From: Gammaproteobacteria bacterium
Lineage (GTDB): Bacteria; Pseudomonadota; Gammaproteobacteria; Competibacterales; Competibacteraceae
DNA length: 64,000 nucleotides
Direction: 5' to 3'
Assembly: GCA_024235035.1 (NCBI GenBank)
Contig: JACKNE010000007.1
Location: 124,001 to 188,000, forward strand
Shown here: piece after piece, positions 17,596 through 26,140 of the stretch
How the letters are laid out: each line of letters starts with the position of its first letter
Position numbering within the stretch: the first letter of the stretch is position 1
Position numbers and translations under genes: made by a program
Notes under the pieces: generated by a model
Told to the model about the DNA's origin: nothing
The model's database searches: none
The model's input: only the letters and a program-made list of their open reading frames with translations

Positions 17596-18419
17596 TCGAT
17601 CCGCCCTTCGAATACGGTGGTCGCCGGTCCGGTCATTATCACCGATTCGCCTTCACCAGCCCAATGAATCTCCAATTCGCCACCGAGCAGACTCACCCGG
17701 ACGTTTGGCCACAACCGACCCCATAACCGGCCTACAACGACAGCGGCACAAGCGCCGCTGCCACAGGCCAGGGTCTCGCCAACGCCACGCTCGAAGACTC
17801 GCAGCCGGACGTGATTCGGAGTCAAGATTTGCATGAAGCCGACGTTGGTTCGCTTGGGAAATCGGCCATGCCGTTCCAGCAATGGCCCCAGATGCGCGAC
17901 CGGCGCTTGGTCCACATCGTCGACCAGCAACACAGCATGCGGATTGCCCATTGATACGACGCCGATCTCAAGTTCCAGGCCATCAGCCGCGATAGGATAG
18001 CGTAGAGCGCGCTCGGTAGCGAAGAATGGCGCATCGGTGGGTTCCAAGCGCGGCTGGCCCATGTCTACCGCCACCTGACCATCCGGTAGAAGGTGCAGTT
18101 GCAGTAGACCCGCCAGGGTTTCGACACAAAGTGCGCTCTTCTCGGTCAGGCCCCGGTCGCGAACAAAACGAGCGAAGCAACGGGCACCGTTGCCGCATTG
18201 TTCGACTTCTCCACCGTCGGCATTGAAAATGCGATAGCGAAAATCAGCCTCCGCTCGTTGCGACGCTTCCACCAGGAGCACTTGGTCGCAGCCGATACCG
18301 AAACGGCGATCGGCCAAACGACGAATTTGTGTGGATTCCAGCGCCACGGTCTGGCCGATACCGTCGATGACCACGAAATCGTTGCCGAGTCCGTGCATCT
18401 TAGTGAAATCCATTTTCAT
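17589..18419 (-). CDS. dapF: Diaminopimelate epimerase
   Basis: DapF converts LL- to meso-diaminopimelate, the precursor of lysine and of the peptidoglycan cross-link residue. The two catalytic cysteines are visible in EQCGNGARCFARFV and in ETLACGSGACAAVVV. The protein begins MKMDFTKMHGLGNDFVVIDG, which is typical. I start at the ATG at 18419 (276 residues, the family length); an in-frame GTG at 18446 would add nine residues without homology. It lies in lptM-lysA-(two inserted genes)-dapF-DUF484, all on the minus strand. Confidence 0.96.
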   Translation of the reverse strand: MKMDFTKMHGLGNDFVVIDGIGQTVALESTQIRRLADRRFGIGCDQVLLVEASQRAEADFRYRIFNADGGEVEQCGNGARCFARFVRDRGLTEKSALCVETLAGLLQLHLLPDGQVAVDMGQPRLEPTDAPFFATERALRYPIAADGLELEIGVVSMGNPHAVLLVDDVDQAPVAHLGPLLERHGRFPKRTNVGFMQILTPNHVRLRVFERGVGETLACGSGACAAVVVGRLWGRLWPNVRVSLLGGELEIHWAGEGESVIMTGPATTVFEGRIEW

Positions 18420-18488
18420 GGACACAGATTCTGTCCTCTCTTGCACGAAGCGGTTGGAGTTAACAGATGAACCGTTGTCATGAAGTCC

Positions 18489-20036
18489 TCAACCTCGTCC
18501 TGTCCAGGCAATCTTGTACAAATCCAGCCGTCGATCGCGGAAGTTGCGCACACTGCCATGCATGCGTAGTTCCTTGATATTGTCCAGATCCAGATCGACG
18601 ATTAGCGTCATCTCGGTGTTCGGCGTGGCTTCAGCGGCAATCGCATCATGCGGAAAAGCAAAGTCGGACGGGGTGAAGACTGCCGCCTGAGCATACTGCA
18701 TGTCCATATTCTCCACTTTCGGCAGGTTGCCGACGCTGCCGGAAATCACGACATAACACTCGTTCTCAATGGCCCTGGCCTGGGCGCAGCGCCGCACACG
18801 CAGGTAGGCATTCTTGGTATCGGTCCAGAACGGCACAAACAGGATTTGCATCCCTTGATCCGCTAATAGACGTGGTAATTCGGGAAACTCAACGTCGTAG
18901 CAGATCAGGATGCCGACCTTACCGACATCCAGTTCGAACACCTGGAGTGAATCACCGCCCTGCAAGCCCCAGTAAGCCCGTTCATCGGGCGTGATATGTA
19001 GTTTGGATTGTTTGTCCCACGTCCCGTCACGGCGGCACAGGTAAGCCGCATTGTATAATGCGCCATCGCCATATTCCGGCATGCTACCCGCAATGATATT
19101 GACATTGTAGGCAATCGCCATTTGCAGTATGGCTTCGCGCAGAGGTTCGGTATATTCAGCCAGTTGTCGCACCGCTTCAGCGGTATTATGTTGGTGAAAC
19201 AACGCCATCAAGGGGCCGTTGAAAAACTCTGGGAACAGCACGATATCGGTCTTGTAGCCGGCGACTGCATCCACGAAATATTCGACCTGCTGCAAGATAT
19301 CCTCCAGCGAGGAAATCTGGCGCATCTGCCATTGCACGGCGCCGACCCGCACCACTGACTTTCTGCCACCAATCAAGATTTCCTTATCTTCGTAGTAGAT
19401 GTTCAGCCACTCCAGCAGCACAGCGTAGGCCCTGGACTCGTCATCATCCGGCAGATAACCCGTTACGATCTTGCGGACATGAAAATCGTTGGCCAGCTGG
19501 AAGGTGAGAATGGGGTCCACCAGCTCCTTGGCCCGCACCTGTTCCACATATCGCTGTGGGGTCATGTTGTGAGCATACTGCCCATAACCGGGGATTCGCC
19601 CACCGACGATAATAGCGCGCAGATTAAGCTTCTCGCACAGCTCCTTACGAGCGTCGTACAGCCGTCGACCCAACCGCATATCGCGGTAATTGGGGTGGAC
19701 GAAGACATCCACGCCGTACAGGGTGTCGCCGTTGGGATCGTGCGTGGTGAGATAACCATCACCGATGATCTGCCAGTAGGTATGACGGTCGCCGTAGCGA
19801 CCGTAATCGACGATCAGGCTGATCGTCGCCGCCACAACCTTGCCGTTATCTTCGATGCACACTTGCCCCTCGGGAAAGCGTGCGATCTGCGAGGCAAATT
19901 GCTCGCGGCTCCAGGCGCCGTCCATACTGGGATAGACCATTTCCATGATTTCCTGCACATCGTCATAGTCGGACAGGCGCAAGTTACGCAATTTTAGCCG
20001 GTGCTGGACCGGATGTTCAGTAGGTCTTTCGGTCAT
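18489..20036 (-). CDS. Bifunctional GNAT acetyltransferase / carbon-nitrogen hydrolase
   Basis: This 515-residue fusion has an N-terminal GNAT domain (about residues 10-190, with VFVHPNYRDMRLGRRLYDARKELC forming the acetyl-CoA loop) and a C-terminal nitrilase-superfamily hydrolase. The hydrolase triad is visible: Glu in IVLFPEFFNG, Lys in DKQSKLHITPDER and Cys in ILICYDVEFPEL. Proteins of this architecture are widespread in proteobacteria but their substrate is not settled; an amidase or transamidase acting on an N-acyl compound is likely. It is placed between the CoA-binding protein gene and dapF on the same strand, so it may be expressed with the lysine pathway. Confidence 0.9.
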   Translation of the reverse strand: MTERPTEHPVQHRLKLRNLRLSDYDDVQEIMEMVYPSMDGAWSREQFASQIARFPEGQVCIEDNGKVVAATISLIVDYGRYGDRHTYWQIIGDGYLTTHDPNGDTLYGVDVFVHPNYRDMRLGRRLYDARKELCEKLNLRAIIVGGRIPGYGQYAHNMTPQRYVEQVRAKELVDPILTFQLANDFHVRKIVTGYLPDDDESRAYAVLLEWLNIYYEDKEILIGGRKSVVRVGAVQWQMRQISSLEDILQQVEYFVDAVAGYKTDIVLFPEFFNGPLMALFHQHNTAEAVRQLAEYTEPLREAILQMAIAYNVNIIAGSMPEYGDGALYNAAYLCRRDGTWDKQSKLHITPDERAYWGLQGGDSLQVFELDVGKVGILICYDVEFPELPRLLADQGMQILFVPFWTDTKNAYLRVRRCAQARAIENECYVVISGSVGNLPKVENMDMQYAQAAVFTPSDFAFPHDAIAAEATPNTEMTLIVDLDLDNIKELRMHGSVRNFRDRRLDLYKIAWTGRG

Positions 20037-20109
20037 GTCAGGCTTAGTAGCAAAGGGATAGGAACAAAATGACCACCAAGAGCGGAAACCGCATGATCGT
20101 AAAAGCGAT

Positions 20110-20532
20110 TCAACGCATCAACCGCATGTAATCCCGGTAGATGCAGCGATCCATCACCATCGTCATACCCGCCTCGCAGGCTTGCAACGCCGCTGCCTCA
20201 TCCACCACGCCATCTTGTAGCCATAGGGCCGGCAGCTTCAAGGCTATGCACTCCGCGACAAGACCGGCGACATGGCGCGATTCACGGAACACGTCTACTA
20301 AATCCACGGGTTTAGGCGCGTCGTATAGACTCGGATAAGCCTTTTCGCCCAGTACTTCCGATAGAGTGGGGTTGATCGGGATGATACGAAAACCGAAGTC
20401 TTGCAGTGCTTTGGCAACGCCGTAGCTGGGCCGGCTCGGCGAAGCGGACAGTCCAACCACAGCGATGGTCTTGACCTGCTGCAAGAGGGTGCGGATTTCA
20501 GCGCTGGAGGGATTAGCGAACGACGTGATCAT
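20110..20532 (-). CDS. CoA-binding domain protein (YccU-like)
   Basis: This 140-residue single Rossmann-type CoA-binding domain begins with VKTIAVVGLSASPSRPSYGVAK, followed by FRIIPINPTLSEVLGEKAYPSL and PVDLVDVFRESRHV; it ends with VVDEAAALQACEAGMTMVMDRC. This order matches the small CoA-binding proteins related to E. coli YccU. The reaction, if any, is unknown. It follows lysA by 60 bp on the same strand and precedes the GNAT-nitrilase gene. Confidence 0.9.
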   Translation of the reverse strand: MITSFANPSSAEIRTLLQQVKTIAVVGLSASPSRPSYGVAKALQDFGFRIIPINPTLSEVLGEKAYPSLYDAPKPVDLVDVFRESRHVAGLVAECIALKLPALWLQDGVVDEAAALQACEAGMTMVMDRCIYRDYMRLMR

Positions 20533-20592
20533 GCACAGATTTCCTTTTGAAGCGTGGCTGACCGGCGCACCACTCTGACACGGCGCCGAGCA

Positions 20593-21840
20593 TTACGGCA
20601 ACATCAACTCGCTCGTATACAATTCCAGCACGTTTTCCCGCTGGCGCACGATATGAAACCGGTCGCCATCGACCATCACCTCGGCGGCGCGGGGTCGCGA
20701 ATTGTAATTGGAACTCATGGCGAAACCGTAAGCGCCGGCGGAACGCACCGCCAACAGATCGCCAGACTGAATGTTTAACTCCCGGTCCTTGCCGAGAAAA
20801 TCGCCCGTTTCGCAAATCGGCCCCACCACATCGTAGCAGCGCAGCTCCCCCGACGTGCGGGGTTCAACCGGGATAATCGCTTGCCAAGCCGAATACAGCG
20901 CCGGGCGCAGCAGATCGTTCATCGCGGCGTCCACCACGGCAAAACTCTTATCCTCGCCGTGCTTCAACAATTCCACCTGCGTCACCAGAATGCCCGCGTT
21001 CCCCACGATCGCTCGGCCCGGCTCGATCAGGATTTTATAGGGCTGATCGCGTAGACGCTCCAGTAATGCAGTGGCTTGTTCAGCGGGCAGTGGAGGTTCT
21101 TCGTCGCGATAGCGGATACCCAGCCCGCCGCCCAGATCGAGATGCTGGATATGCATGCCCTGCGCTTCCAGCTGTGCGACCAGCGCCAGCACCCGTTCCA
21201 AGGCATCCACGAACGGCGCCACCTGGGTCAGTTGTGAACCGATATGACAATCCACTCCGACGATCTCCAGATAGGGCGAGATAGCTGCATATGCATATAG
21301 CGCCAATGCTCGTTCCGGAGCGATGCCGAACTTGTTCTGTTTGAGTCCAGTGGAGATATAGGGATGGGTCCTGGCGTCCACGTCTGGATTGATGCGCAAC
21401 GACACCGGCGCTTTGCGGCCCTGGGTCCCCGCGATCTGCTCCAGCGACATCAGTTCTGCCTCGGACTCGACGTTGAAACAGTGGATTCCCATTGCCAACG
21501 CCCGAGCTAATTCATCGCGGCGTTTGCCGACACCGGAAAACACCACTTTGTTGGCATCGCCGCCGGCGGCCAGTACGCGCGCCAATTCACCGATCGAAAC
21601 AATGTCGAAACCGGAACCCAGTCGAGCCAACACATTCAGCACCGCCAGATTGCCGTTCGCCTTGACCGCATAGCACACCTGATGCGGGTGATCGCCGAAG
21701 GCCCGGTCGAAAGCCAGCCAATGGCGCTCGATGGTGGCGCGGGAATAGATATAGCAGGGAGTGCCGACCGCCGCCGCGATGTCAGCGACCGGCACGGCTT
21801 CCGCATGAAGCCGACCCATGTGATACGCGAAATGATCCAT
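20593..21840 (-). CDS. lysA: Diaminopimelate decarboxylase
   Basis: LysA is the last enzyme of lysine synthesis, a PLP-dependent fold-III decarboxylase of meso-diaminopimelate. The 415-residue protein shows the PLP lysine in CYAVKANGNLAVLNVL, the glycine-rich DLGGGLGIRY, the substrate arginine region EPGRAIVGNAG and the active-site Cys in GPICETGDFLGKDR. These cover the main family motifs. The gene starts 3 bp after the lptM stop, so the two are translationally coupled, and it precedes dapF in the same direction. Confidence 0.96.
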   Translation of the reverse strand: MDHFAYHMGRLHAEAVPVADIAAAVGTPCYIYSRATIERHWLAFDRAFGDHPHQVCYAVKANGNLAVLNVLARLGSGFDIVSIGELARVLAAGGDANKVVFSGVGKRRDELARALAMGIHCFNVESEAELMSLEQIAGTQGRKAPVSLRINPDVDARTHPYISTGLKQNKFGIAPERALALYAYAAISPYLEIVGVDCHIGSQLTQVAPFVDALERVLALVAQLEAQGMHIQHLDLGGGLGIRYRDEEPPLPAEQATALLERLRDQPYKILIEPGRAIVGNAGILVTQVELLKHGEDKSFAVVDAAMNDLLRPALYSAWQAIIPVEPRTSGELRCYDVVGPICETGDFLGKDRELNIQSGDLLAVRSAGAYGFAMSSNYNSRPRAAEVMVDGDRFHIVRQRENVLELYTSELMLP

Positions 21841-21843
21841 GAC

Positions 21844-22029
21844 TCAAGGTTTCTGTGTCGGATTTTGTGGGGAAGCCGGGGCTTGTGGCTCCGATGGAGG
21901 GTTCTGCTGGGTCGTGGAGACCTGCGGTTTCTGCTCAGGTAGGTACAAAGCGCCTTTCTGACCGCAACCGGCCAGCAACATCGCCGCCAACAGCCAAACC
22001 GGCGCGAATCCAGGGTAAAACGTGGACAT
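21844..22029 (-). CDS. lptM: LptM/YifL-type small lipoprotein
   Basis: This 61-residue lipoprotein has a hydrophobic signal ending in the lipobox LLAGCGQKGALYLP, the hallmark of the YifL/LptM family, then a Pro/Gln/Ser-rich tail. In E. coli LptM binds the LptD-LptE translocon and assists LptD disulphide maturation; that role here is by homology. The position immediately before lysA is the conserved one. Confidence 0.9.
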   Translation of the reverse strand: MSTFYPGFAPVWLLAAMLLAGCGQKGALYLPEQKPQVSTTQQNPPSEPQAPASPQNPTQKP

Positions 22030-22168
22030 TCACAGGTTCCTCGGATCGAACAGCAGGAAATGAGCGCCAGTATAACGCGCCTTGAACGGGTCGGCGTGGC
22101 TTGACAAACAAGAAGGCATTTTGGCTAATGCCCATCATCCATTCCTCATTGAGACGAGAATTGTACCG

Positions 22169-22852
22169 ATGACCGACCTACCGTTGACCACTGTCGAAAT
22201 CGAACCAGCGGGTGCCGCCTGCTCTAGTGTGATCTGGATGCATGGCTTGGGCGCCGATGCGCACGATTTCGAACCGATCGTCCCGGAATTGCGCTTGTCG
22301 GCGGAACTGGGCATCCGCTTCGTCTTCCCGAATGCGCCGGTCCGTCCGGTGACCATCAACAATGGCATGCGGATGCGCGCCTGGTATGACGTTCTGAGCA
22401 TGGATTTACCGCGCCAGGAAGATCCAGATGGCGTGTATGCCTCGGAACGGGCCATTTGCACTTTGCTGGAGCAGGAGAAACAGCGCGGCATCCCCGTTGA
22501 GCGTATCGTACTGGCTGGCTTCTCCCAAGGCGGCGCCATGGCCTTGCATACCGGATTACGCTACCCGGAGCGGCTGGCCGGCATTCTGGCGTTGTCCTGT
22601 TATATTCCGCTGGCAGGTCGGTTGAGCAGCGAACGCCGGCCCGCCAATCAGCAGACGCCGATTTTCATCGCTCACGGCGACTATGACGCGGTTATTCCGA
22701 TGCGCTATGGCCAACAAAGCGCTGAAGCTTTGCAGGGACTGGGCTACGCTGTGGAATGGAGCGACTACGGCATGGGCCATGAGGTGTGCTGGCAGGAAAT
22801 CCGCGACATCGCCGAATGGTTGAAACGAGTGCTTGCTACACCGACCGCTTGA
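22169..22852 (+). CDS. Carboxylesterase/phospholipase family alpha/beta hydrolase
   Basis: This 227-residue serine hydrolase belongs to the small cytoplasmic carboxylesterase group (YpfH-like). The oxyanion region is SSVIWMHGLGADAHDFEPIV, the nucleophile elbow is LAGFSQGGAMALHTGLRYP, the acid is in FIAHGDYDAVIPMRYG and the histidine is in YGMGHEVCWQE. All catalytic residues are present. I place the start at the ATG at 22169, which gives the family length; an in-frame TTG 29 codons upstream is unlikely. It is followed 19 bp later by the antiporter gene. Confidence 0.93.
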   Translation: MTDLPLTTVEIEPAGAACSSVIWMHGLGADAHDFEPIVPELRLSAELGIRFVFPNAPVRPVTINNGMRMRAWYDVLSMDLPRQEDPDGVYASERAICTLLEQEKQRGIPVERIVLAGFSQGGAMALHTGLRYPERLAGILALSCYIPLAGRLSSERRPANQQTPIFIAHGDYDAVIPMRYGQQSAEALQGLGYAVEWSDYGMGHEVCWQEIRDIAEWLKRVLATPTA

Positions 22853-22871
22853 CCAGCGAGGAGAACCGGCC

Positions 22872-24146
22872 ATGCTCGATATCGTTGCCCTGCTGATTAC
22901 CTTGACCGCCCTGTTCAGTTATCTCAATCACCGCCTCATCAAGCTGCCGACCACCATCGGCGTCATGGCGCTGGCGATGCTGATGAGCCTGATCCTGATG
23001 AGCCTAGGCGAATTAGGTTATGCACCGGTCGAACGGCAGGCCGAAGCCATCATCGCCAGTATCGATTTCAACCAGGTGCTGATGCAGGGTATGTTGTCCT
23101 TGCTGTTGTTTGCCGGCGCGCTGCATGTCGATTTGGAGGAATTGGCCCGGAAGAGATGGCCGATTGGCATCCTGGCGACGGTTGGAGTGGTCGTCTCCAC
23201 CTTCCTGATCGGCATTGCATCCTGGATCGTTCTCGATACCGTGTTCGGTGTTTCGATCTCTCTGCTCTACTGTTTACTGTTCGGCGCCCTGATCTCGCCG
23301 ACCGACCCCATCGCGGTGCTGGGTATCCTGAAATCCGCTGGCGCTCCGAAAGGTCTGGAAATCAAGATTGCCGGTGAATCGCTGTTCAACGATGGCATCG
23401 CCGTCGTGGTCTTCGCCATCCTGCTGAGCCTGGCGCTGGGTAGCGCGGAGGTGACTGCCGGTGGCGTCGCACTGCTGTTCGTTGAGGAAGCGCTGGGCGG
23501 CATCGGGTTCGGTCTGGCCATCGGTTATGTCGCCTACCTCCTGTTGAAAAGCATCGACAGCTACGATGTCGAAATTCTGATCACCTTAGCGCTGGTGTTG
23601 GGCGGTTATGCCCTGGCGATCCATATCCATGTTTCTGGCCCGATCGCCATGGTGGTGGCAGGCCTGATGATCGGTAATCACGGTCGCCGTCTGGCCATGT
23701 CGGAGATCACGCGAGAACACCTGGACACGTTTTGGGAAATGATCGATGAAATTCTGAATGCGGTGTTATTCGTGCTGATCGGGCTAGAAGTAGTAATCCT
23801 GACCTTCGAGCGCGATTACCTACTGGCATCCCTCCTGATCGTACCGCTCGTACTCCTAGTCCGGTTGGTGTGCGTCGGCATTCCCGTGACCGTCATGCGA
23901 CATCGGTTCGGCTTCGCATTCACCCCACATGCTATCAAGATCATGACCTGGGGAGGATTGCGTGGCGGGATTTCCGTAGCCTTGGCTCTGTCGCTTCCCG
24001 CCGGACCGGAACGCCATGTGGTATTGGCGCTCACCTATATCGTGGTATTGTTCTCGATCCTGGTGCAAGGATTGACCGTAGGGCCGCTGATCCGGAAAAC
24101 GGTCGCCGCTTCATCGCCAGATGCACCGATCGGAGCAAAACCGTGA
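22872..24146 (+). CDS. CPA1-family Na+/H+ (cation/proton) antiporter
   Basis: This is a 424-residue integral membrane protein with about 12 hydrophobic segments. The ion-binding region ALISPTDPIAVLGILK and the following GESLFNDGIAVVVFAILL contain the Asp residues characteristic of CPA1 exchangers. A later KIMTWGGLRGGISVALALSLP supplies the conserved Arg-Gly segment. No long cytoplasmic C-terminal domain is present, so it is a short bacterial NhaP-like form. GAGGAG lies 7 nt before the ATG at 22872, which decides the start. Whether it prefers Na+ or K+ cannot be read from sequence. Confidence 0.92.
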   Translation: MLDIVALLITLTALFSYLNHRLIKLPTTIGVMALAMLMSLILMSLGELGYAPVERQAEAIIASIDFNQVLMQGMLSLLLFAGALHVDLEELARKRWPIGILATVGVVVSTFLIGIASWIVLDTVFGVSISLLYCLLFGALISPTDPIAVLGILKSAGAPKGLEIKIAGESLFNDGIAVVVFAILLSLALGSAEVTAGGVALLFVEEALGGIGFGLAIGYVAYLLLKSIDSYDVEILITLALVLGGYALAIHIHVSGPIAMVVAGLMIGNHGRRLAMSEITREHLDTFWEMIDEILNAVLFVLIGLEVVILTFERDYLLASLLIVPLVLLVRLVCVGIPVTVMRHRFGFAFTPHAIKIMTWGGLRGGISVALALSLPAGPERHVVLALTYIVVLFSILVQGLTVGPLIRKTVAASSPDAPIGAKP

Positions 24147-24166
24147 GCTATCTTCTTATAGATGGG

Positions 24167-25132
24167 TTACTTCACGACGCGCATCGGTACACCCTCTCGC
24201 CAGCCCTGGATATTTTCCGCCAGTTGTTCGATCAACCGTTGGCGGGATTCGCGGCTACCCCAGGCACTATGTGGAGTCACGATCAGGTTGGGAATGTCCA
24301 GCGCCAGTAATGGATTGCCGTCCACTGGCGGCTCCAGGCTCAGCACGTCCACGCCCGCGCCACCCAATGCGCCCTGACGCAGGGCATCGGCCAGCAATGC
24401 TTCGTCCACCAGCCCACCGCGCGCGGTGTTGATCAAGATAGCGTCCCGGCGCATCAGCGCCAGTTCCCAAGCGCCGATCAAACCTTGGGTTTCCGGGGTC
24501 AACGGACAATGCAGGCTGAGTACGTCCACTTGTGGCAACAGGATCGGCAGTGGAGTGCGTCCTTCCTGCTCCTCGACTGCACCGGGCCGCCGAGCAACCC
24601 GCACCTGCATGCCAAAAGCCTCGGCCACTCGCGCCACATTCCGTCCCAACTCGCCGTAACCGACGATGCCTAGTGTCTTGCCCGCCAACTCGCGGATCGG
24701 AAAATCCAGCAAGCAAAACTGGCGAGCCTGCTGCCAATGCCCCTCGCGCACGATCTGCCGGTAGTCGGGCAGGCGGGTCATCAAACTGAGCAGTAGGGCG
24801 AACACATGCTGGACCACCGCGCTGGTTCCGTAACCGCGACAATTACAGACAGTCACATTGCCCTGAGCGGCAACGTCCAGATCGACATTGTTGATCCCGG
24901 TCGCGGCAATGCAAATCAATTTCAGCCGTCGAGCTTGTCGAAGGGTCGTGGCGTTCAGCATGACCTTATTGCTGATCACGACTTCAGCTTCGGCGATGCG
25001 CGCGGCCACCTCATCGAGTGCAGTAGCCGGATAATAATGCAACTCTGGCAGGATCCGGTTCAGGCGGCTGAAGTCGAGATCGCCACAATCCAGCGAATCC
25101 CGGTCAAGAAACACACCCAACATGGCAAGCAA
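24167..25132 (-). CDS. D-2-hydroxyacid dehydrogenase (hydroxypyruvate/glycerate dehydrogenase-like)
   Basis: This 321-residue NAD(P)-dependent reductase has the nucleotide-binding GIVGYGELGRNVARVAEAFG and the catalytic trio Arg (LINTARGGLVDEA), Glu (VLSLEPPVDGNPL) and His (IVTPHSAWGSRESR). The sequence is close to glycerate dehydrogenase/hydroxypyruvate reductase enzymes of C1 and photorespiratory metabolism, but substrate choice within this family cannot be fixed by eye. It is convergent with the antiporter gene (20 bp between stops) and appears to be a single-gene unit. Confidence 0.88.
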   Translation of the reverse strand: MLAMLGVFLDRDSLDCGDLDFSRLNRILPELHYYPATALDEVAARIAEAEVVISNKVMLNATTLRQARRLKLICIAATGINNVDLDVAAQGNVTVCNCRGYGTSAVVQHVFALLLSLMTRLPDYRQIVREGHWQQARQFCLLDFPIRELAGKTLGIVGYGELGRNVARVAEAFGMQVRVARRPGAVEEQEGRTPLPILLPQVDVLSLHCPLTPETQGLIGAWELALMRRDAILINTARGGLVDEALLADALRQGALGGAGVDVLSLEPPVDGNPLLALDIPNLIVTPHSAWGSRESRQRLIEQLAENIQGWREGVPMRVVK

Positions 25133-25452
25133 ACCTCCACTTTATAGCGTTCACGGGATCATGGGATCGATTATGGCGGAACCTGTCTGGCCGGAAAGCA
25201 ACCAACAGAAACACAATTACAAGGGCAGGTTCGAGCGTCAGCCCGTAACCCGCCTTGCATGGGAGCCACAGAAGCGGTGGATTACGCTGCGCTAACCCGC
25301 CCTACGGGCTTATACCCTACTTGGCTTGGGATGTGGTTAAAATTGTCACAATAGCTCAATATGACCGTAAAAATGCTGGTTGGTAGGAAATATGAATTAT
25401 ATTTTGAGCGATCATGCTCACAAGTGAATGATCAAAAGGAAAATTCGTATCT
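25133..25452. other. Intergenic stretch with a dispersed-repeat-like inverted repeat
   Basis: No gene is seen. The segment holds an inverted repeat with 8-bp ends, AGCCCGTA (25240-25247) and TACGGGCT (25303-25310), enclosing GGATTACGCTGCGCTAACCC, a phrase common in dispersed repeats of proteobacterial genomes. The AT-rich part from 25320 probably carries the promoter of the DUF2283 gene. Confidence 0.55.
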
Positions 25453-25638
25453 ATGAAACTCGAATTCGATGCACAAGCCGATGCGGTTTACCTGGAATTG
25501 ATTGATGTCGAGGTCGAAGAATCCAAGGAAATTCAGCCTGGCATCATTATGGACTACGACGCTGAAGGGCAAATCGTCGGTATCGAGGTTCTTTATGTCA
25601 GCAAGCGCGCTGAGTTACCGTTGAGGAAAGCCGCGTAG
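25453..25638 (+). CDS. DUF2283 family protein
   Basis: This 61-residue protein begins MKLEFDAQADAVYLELID and continues with IMDYDAEGQIVGIEVLYVS, the two strand pairs that define DUF2283. These proteins are common in mobile or repeat-rich neighbourhoods and have no known biochemical role. AAGGAAAATTCGTATCT precedes the ATG. It is followed directly by a cluster of hairpins. Confidence 0.85.
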   Translation: MKLEFDAQADAVYLELIDVEVEESKEIQPGIIMDYDAEGQIVGIEVLYVSKRAELPLRKAA

Positions 25639-25644
25639 GCGTCA

Positions 25645-25702
25645 GGTACGCACCGCGTACCACCATTCCGCCGTCGTCAGGAACAGGTACGCCATGCGTA
25701 CC
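25645..25702. repeat. Two 17-bp hairpins in tandem
   Basis: GGTACGC-ACC-GCGTACC (25645-25661) and GGTACGC-CAT-GCGTACC (25686-25702) are identical 7-bp palindromic arms with different 3-nt loops, 24 bp apart. They follow the DUF2283 gene and may be REP-like elements or transcription-ending structures. Confidence 0.8.
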
Positions 25703-25776
25703 CACCTGGGTGTAGCAGTTTAGGTCGGGCAAAAGCGCAGCGTTACCCGACAGGTTCATGGGGTTGGAGGATGCAT

Positions 25777-25798
25777 GTCGGGCACACCTGTGCCCGAC
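25777..25798. repeat. 10-bp perfect inverted repeat
   Basis: GTCGGGCACA and TGTGCCCGAC flank a 2-base CC spacer. A related phrase GGTCGGGCAAAAGCGCAGC lies at about 25722, so this is probably a second dispersed-repeat type in the same cluster, lying downstream of both flanking genes. Confidence 0.8.
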
Positions 25799-25870
25799 CT
25801 ACCTGGCTGGCGCTCCCTCGCCACGCCGATAGGCTTGGGCGAGTTCATAGCGTCCGCCGAGATCATCTTG

Positions 25871-26140
25871 CTACGCGGCTTTGGCAAACCAATAGACAGC
25901 CCATTGCGCTTGGCGCGGGACACCCCATCCCAAGCGATACAACAGTCCCAACCGGAACTGAGAAGGGGCATGACCGTTCTCCGCCAGTGCGGTCAACAGC
26001 ACCGCGCCGGTTGCCGCATCGCCTTGCGCCAGGTGACGCAGAGCACGACGATATTGATCTTGCTGAGGATCGCAACCCAGCAGGCTTAGACTCAACAGAC
26101 CAAGCAATGACCAGCGCCGGAGAAATCTGCTCCTGTTCAT
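25871..26140 (-). CDS. Small Sel1-repeat lipoprotein of the exosortase H operon
   Basis: This 89-residue protein has a signal peptide and lipobox (LLSLSLLGC), then one Sel1/TPR-like unit (APSQFRLGLLYRLGWGVPRQ). It starts in an ATGA overlap with the stop of the exosortase-associated membrane protein and so belongs to the xrtH operon. Sel1-type repeats mediate protein contacts; its role in sorting is unknown. The same frame stays open upstream through the neighbouring gene because of a frameshift there, but the lipobox start and the overlap favour the short protein. Confidence 0.7.
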   Translation of the reverse strand: MNRSRFLRRWSLLGLLSLSLLGCDPQQDQYRRALRHLAQGDAATGAVLLTALAENGHAPSQFRLGLLYRLGWGVPRQAQWAVYWFAKAA

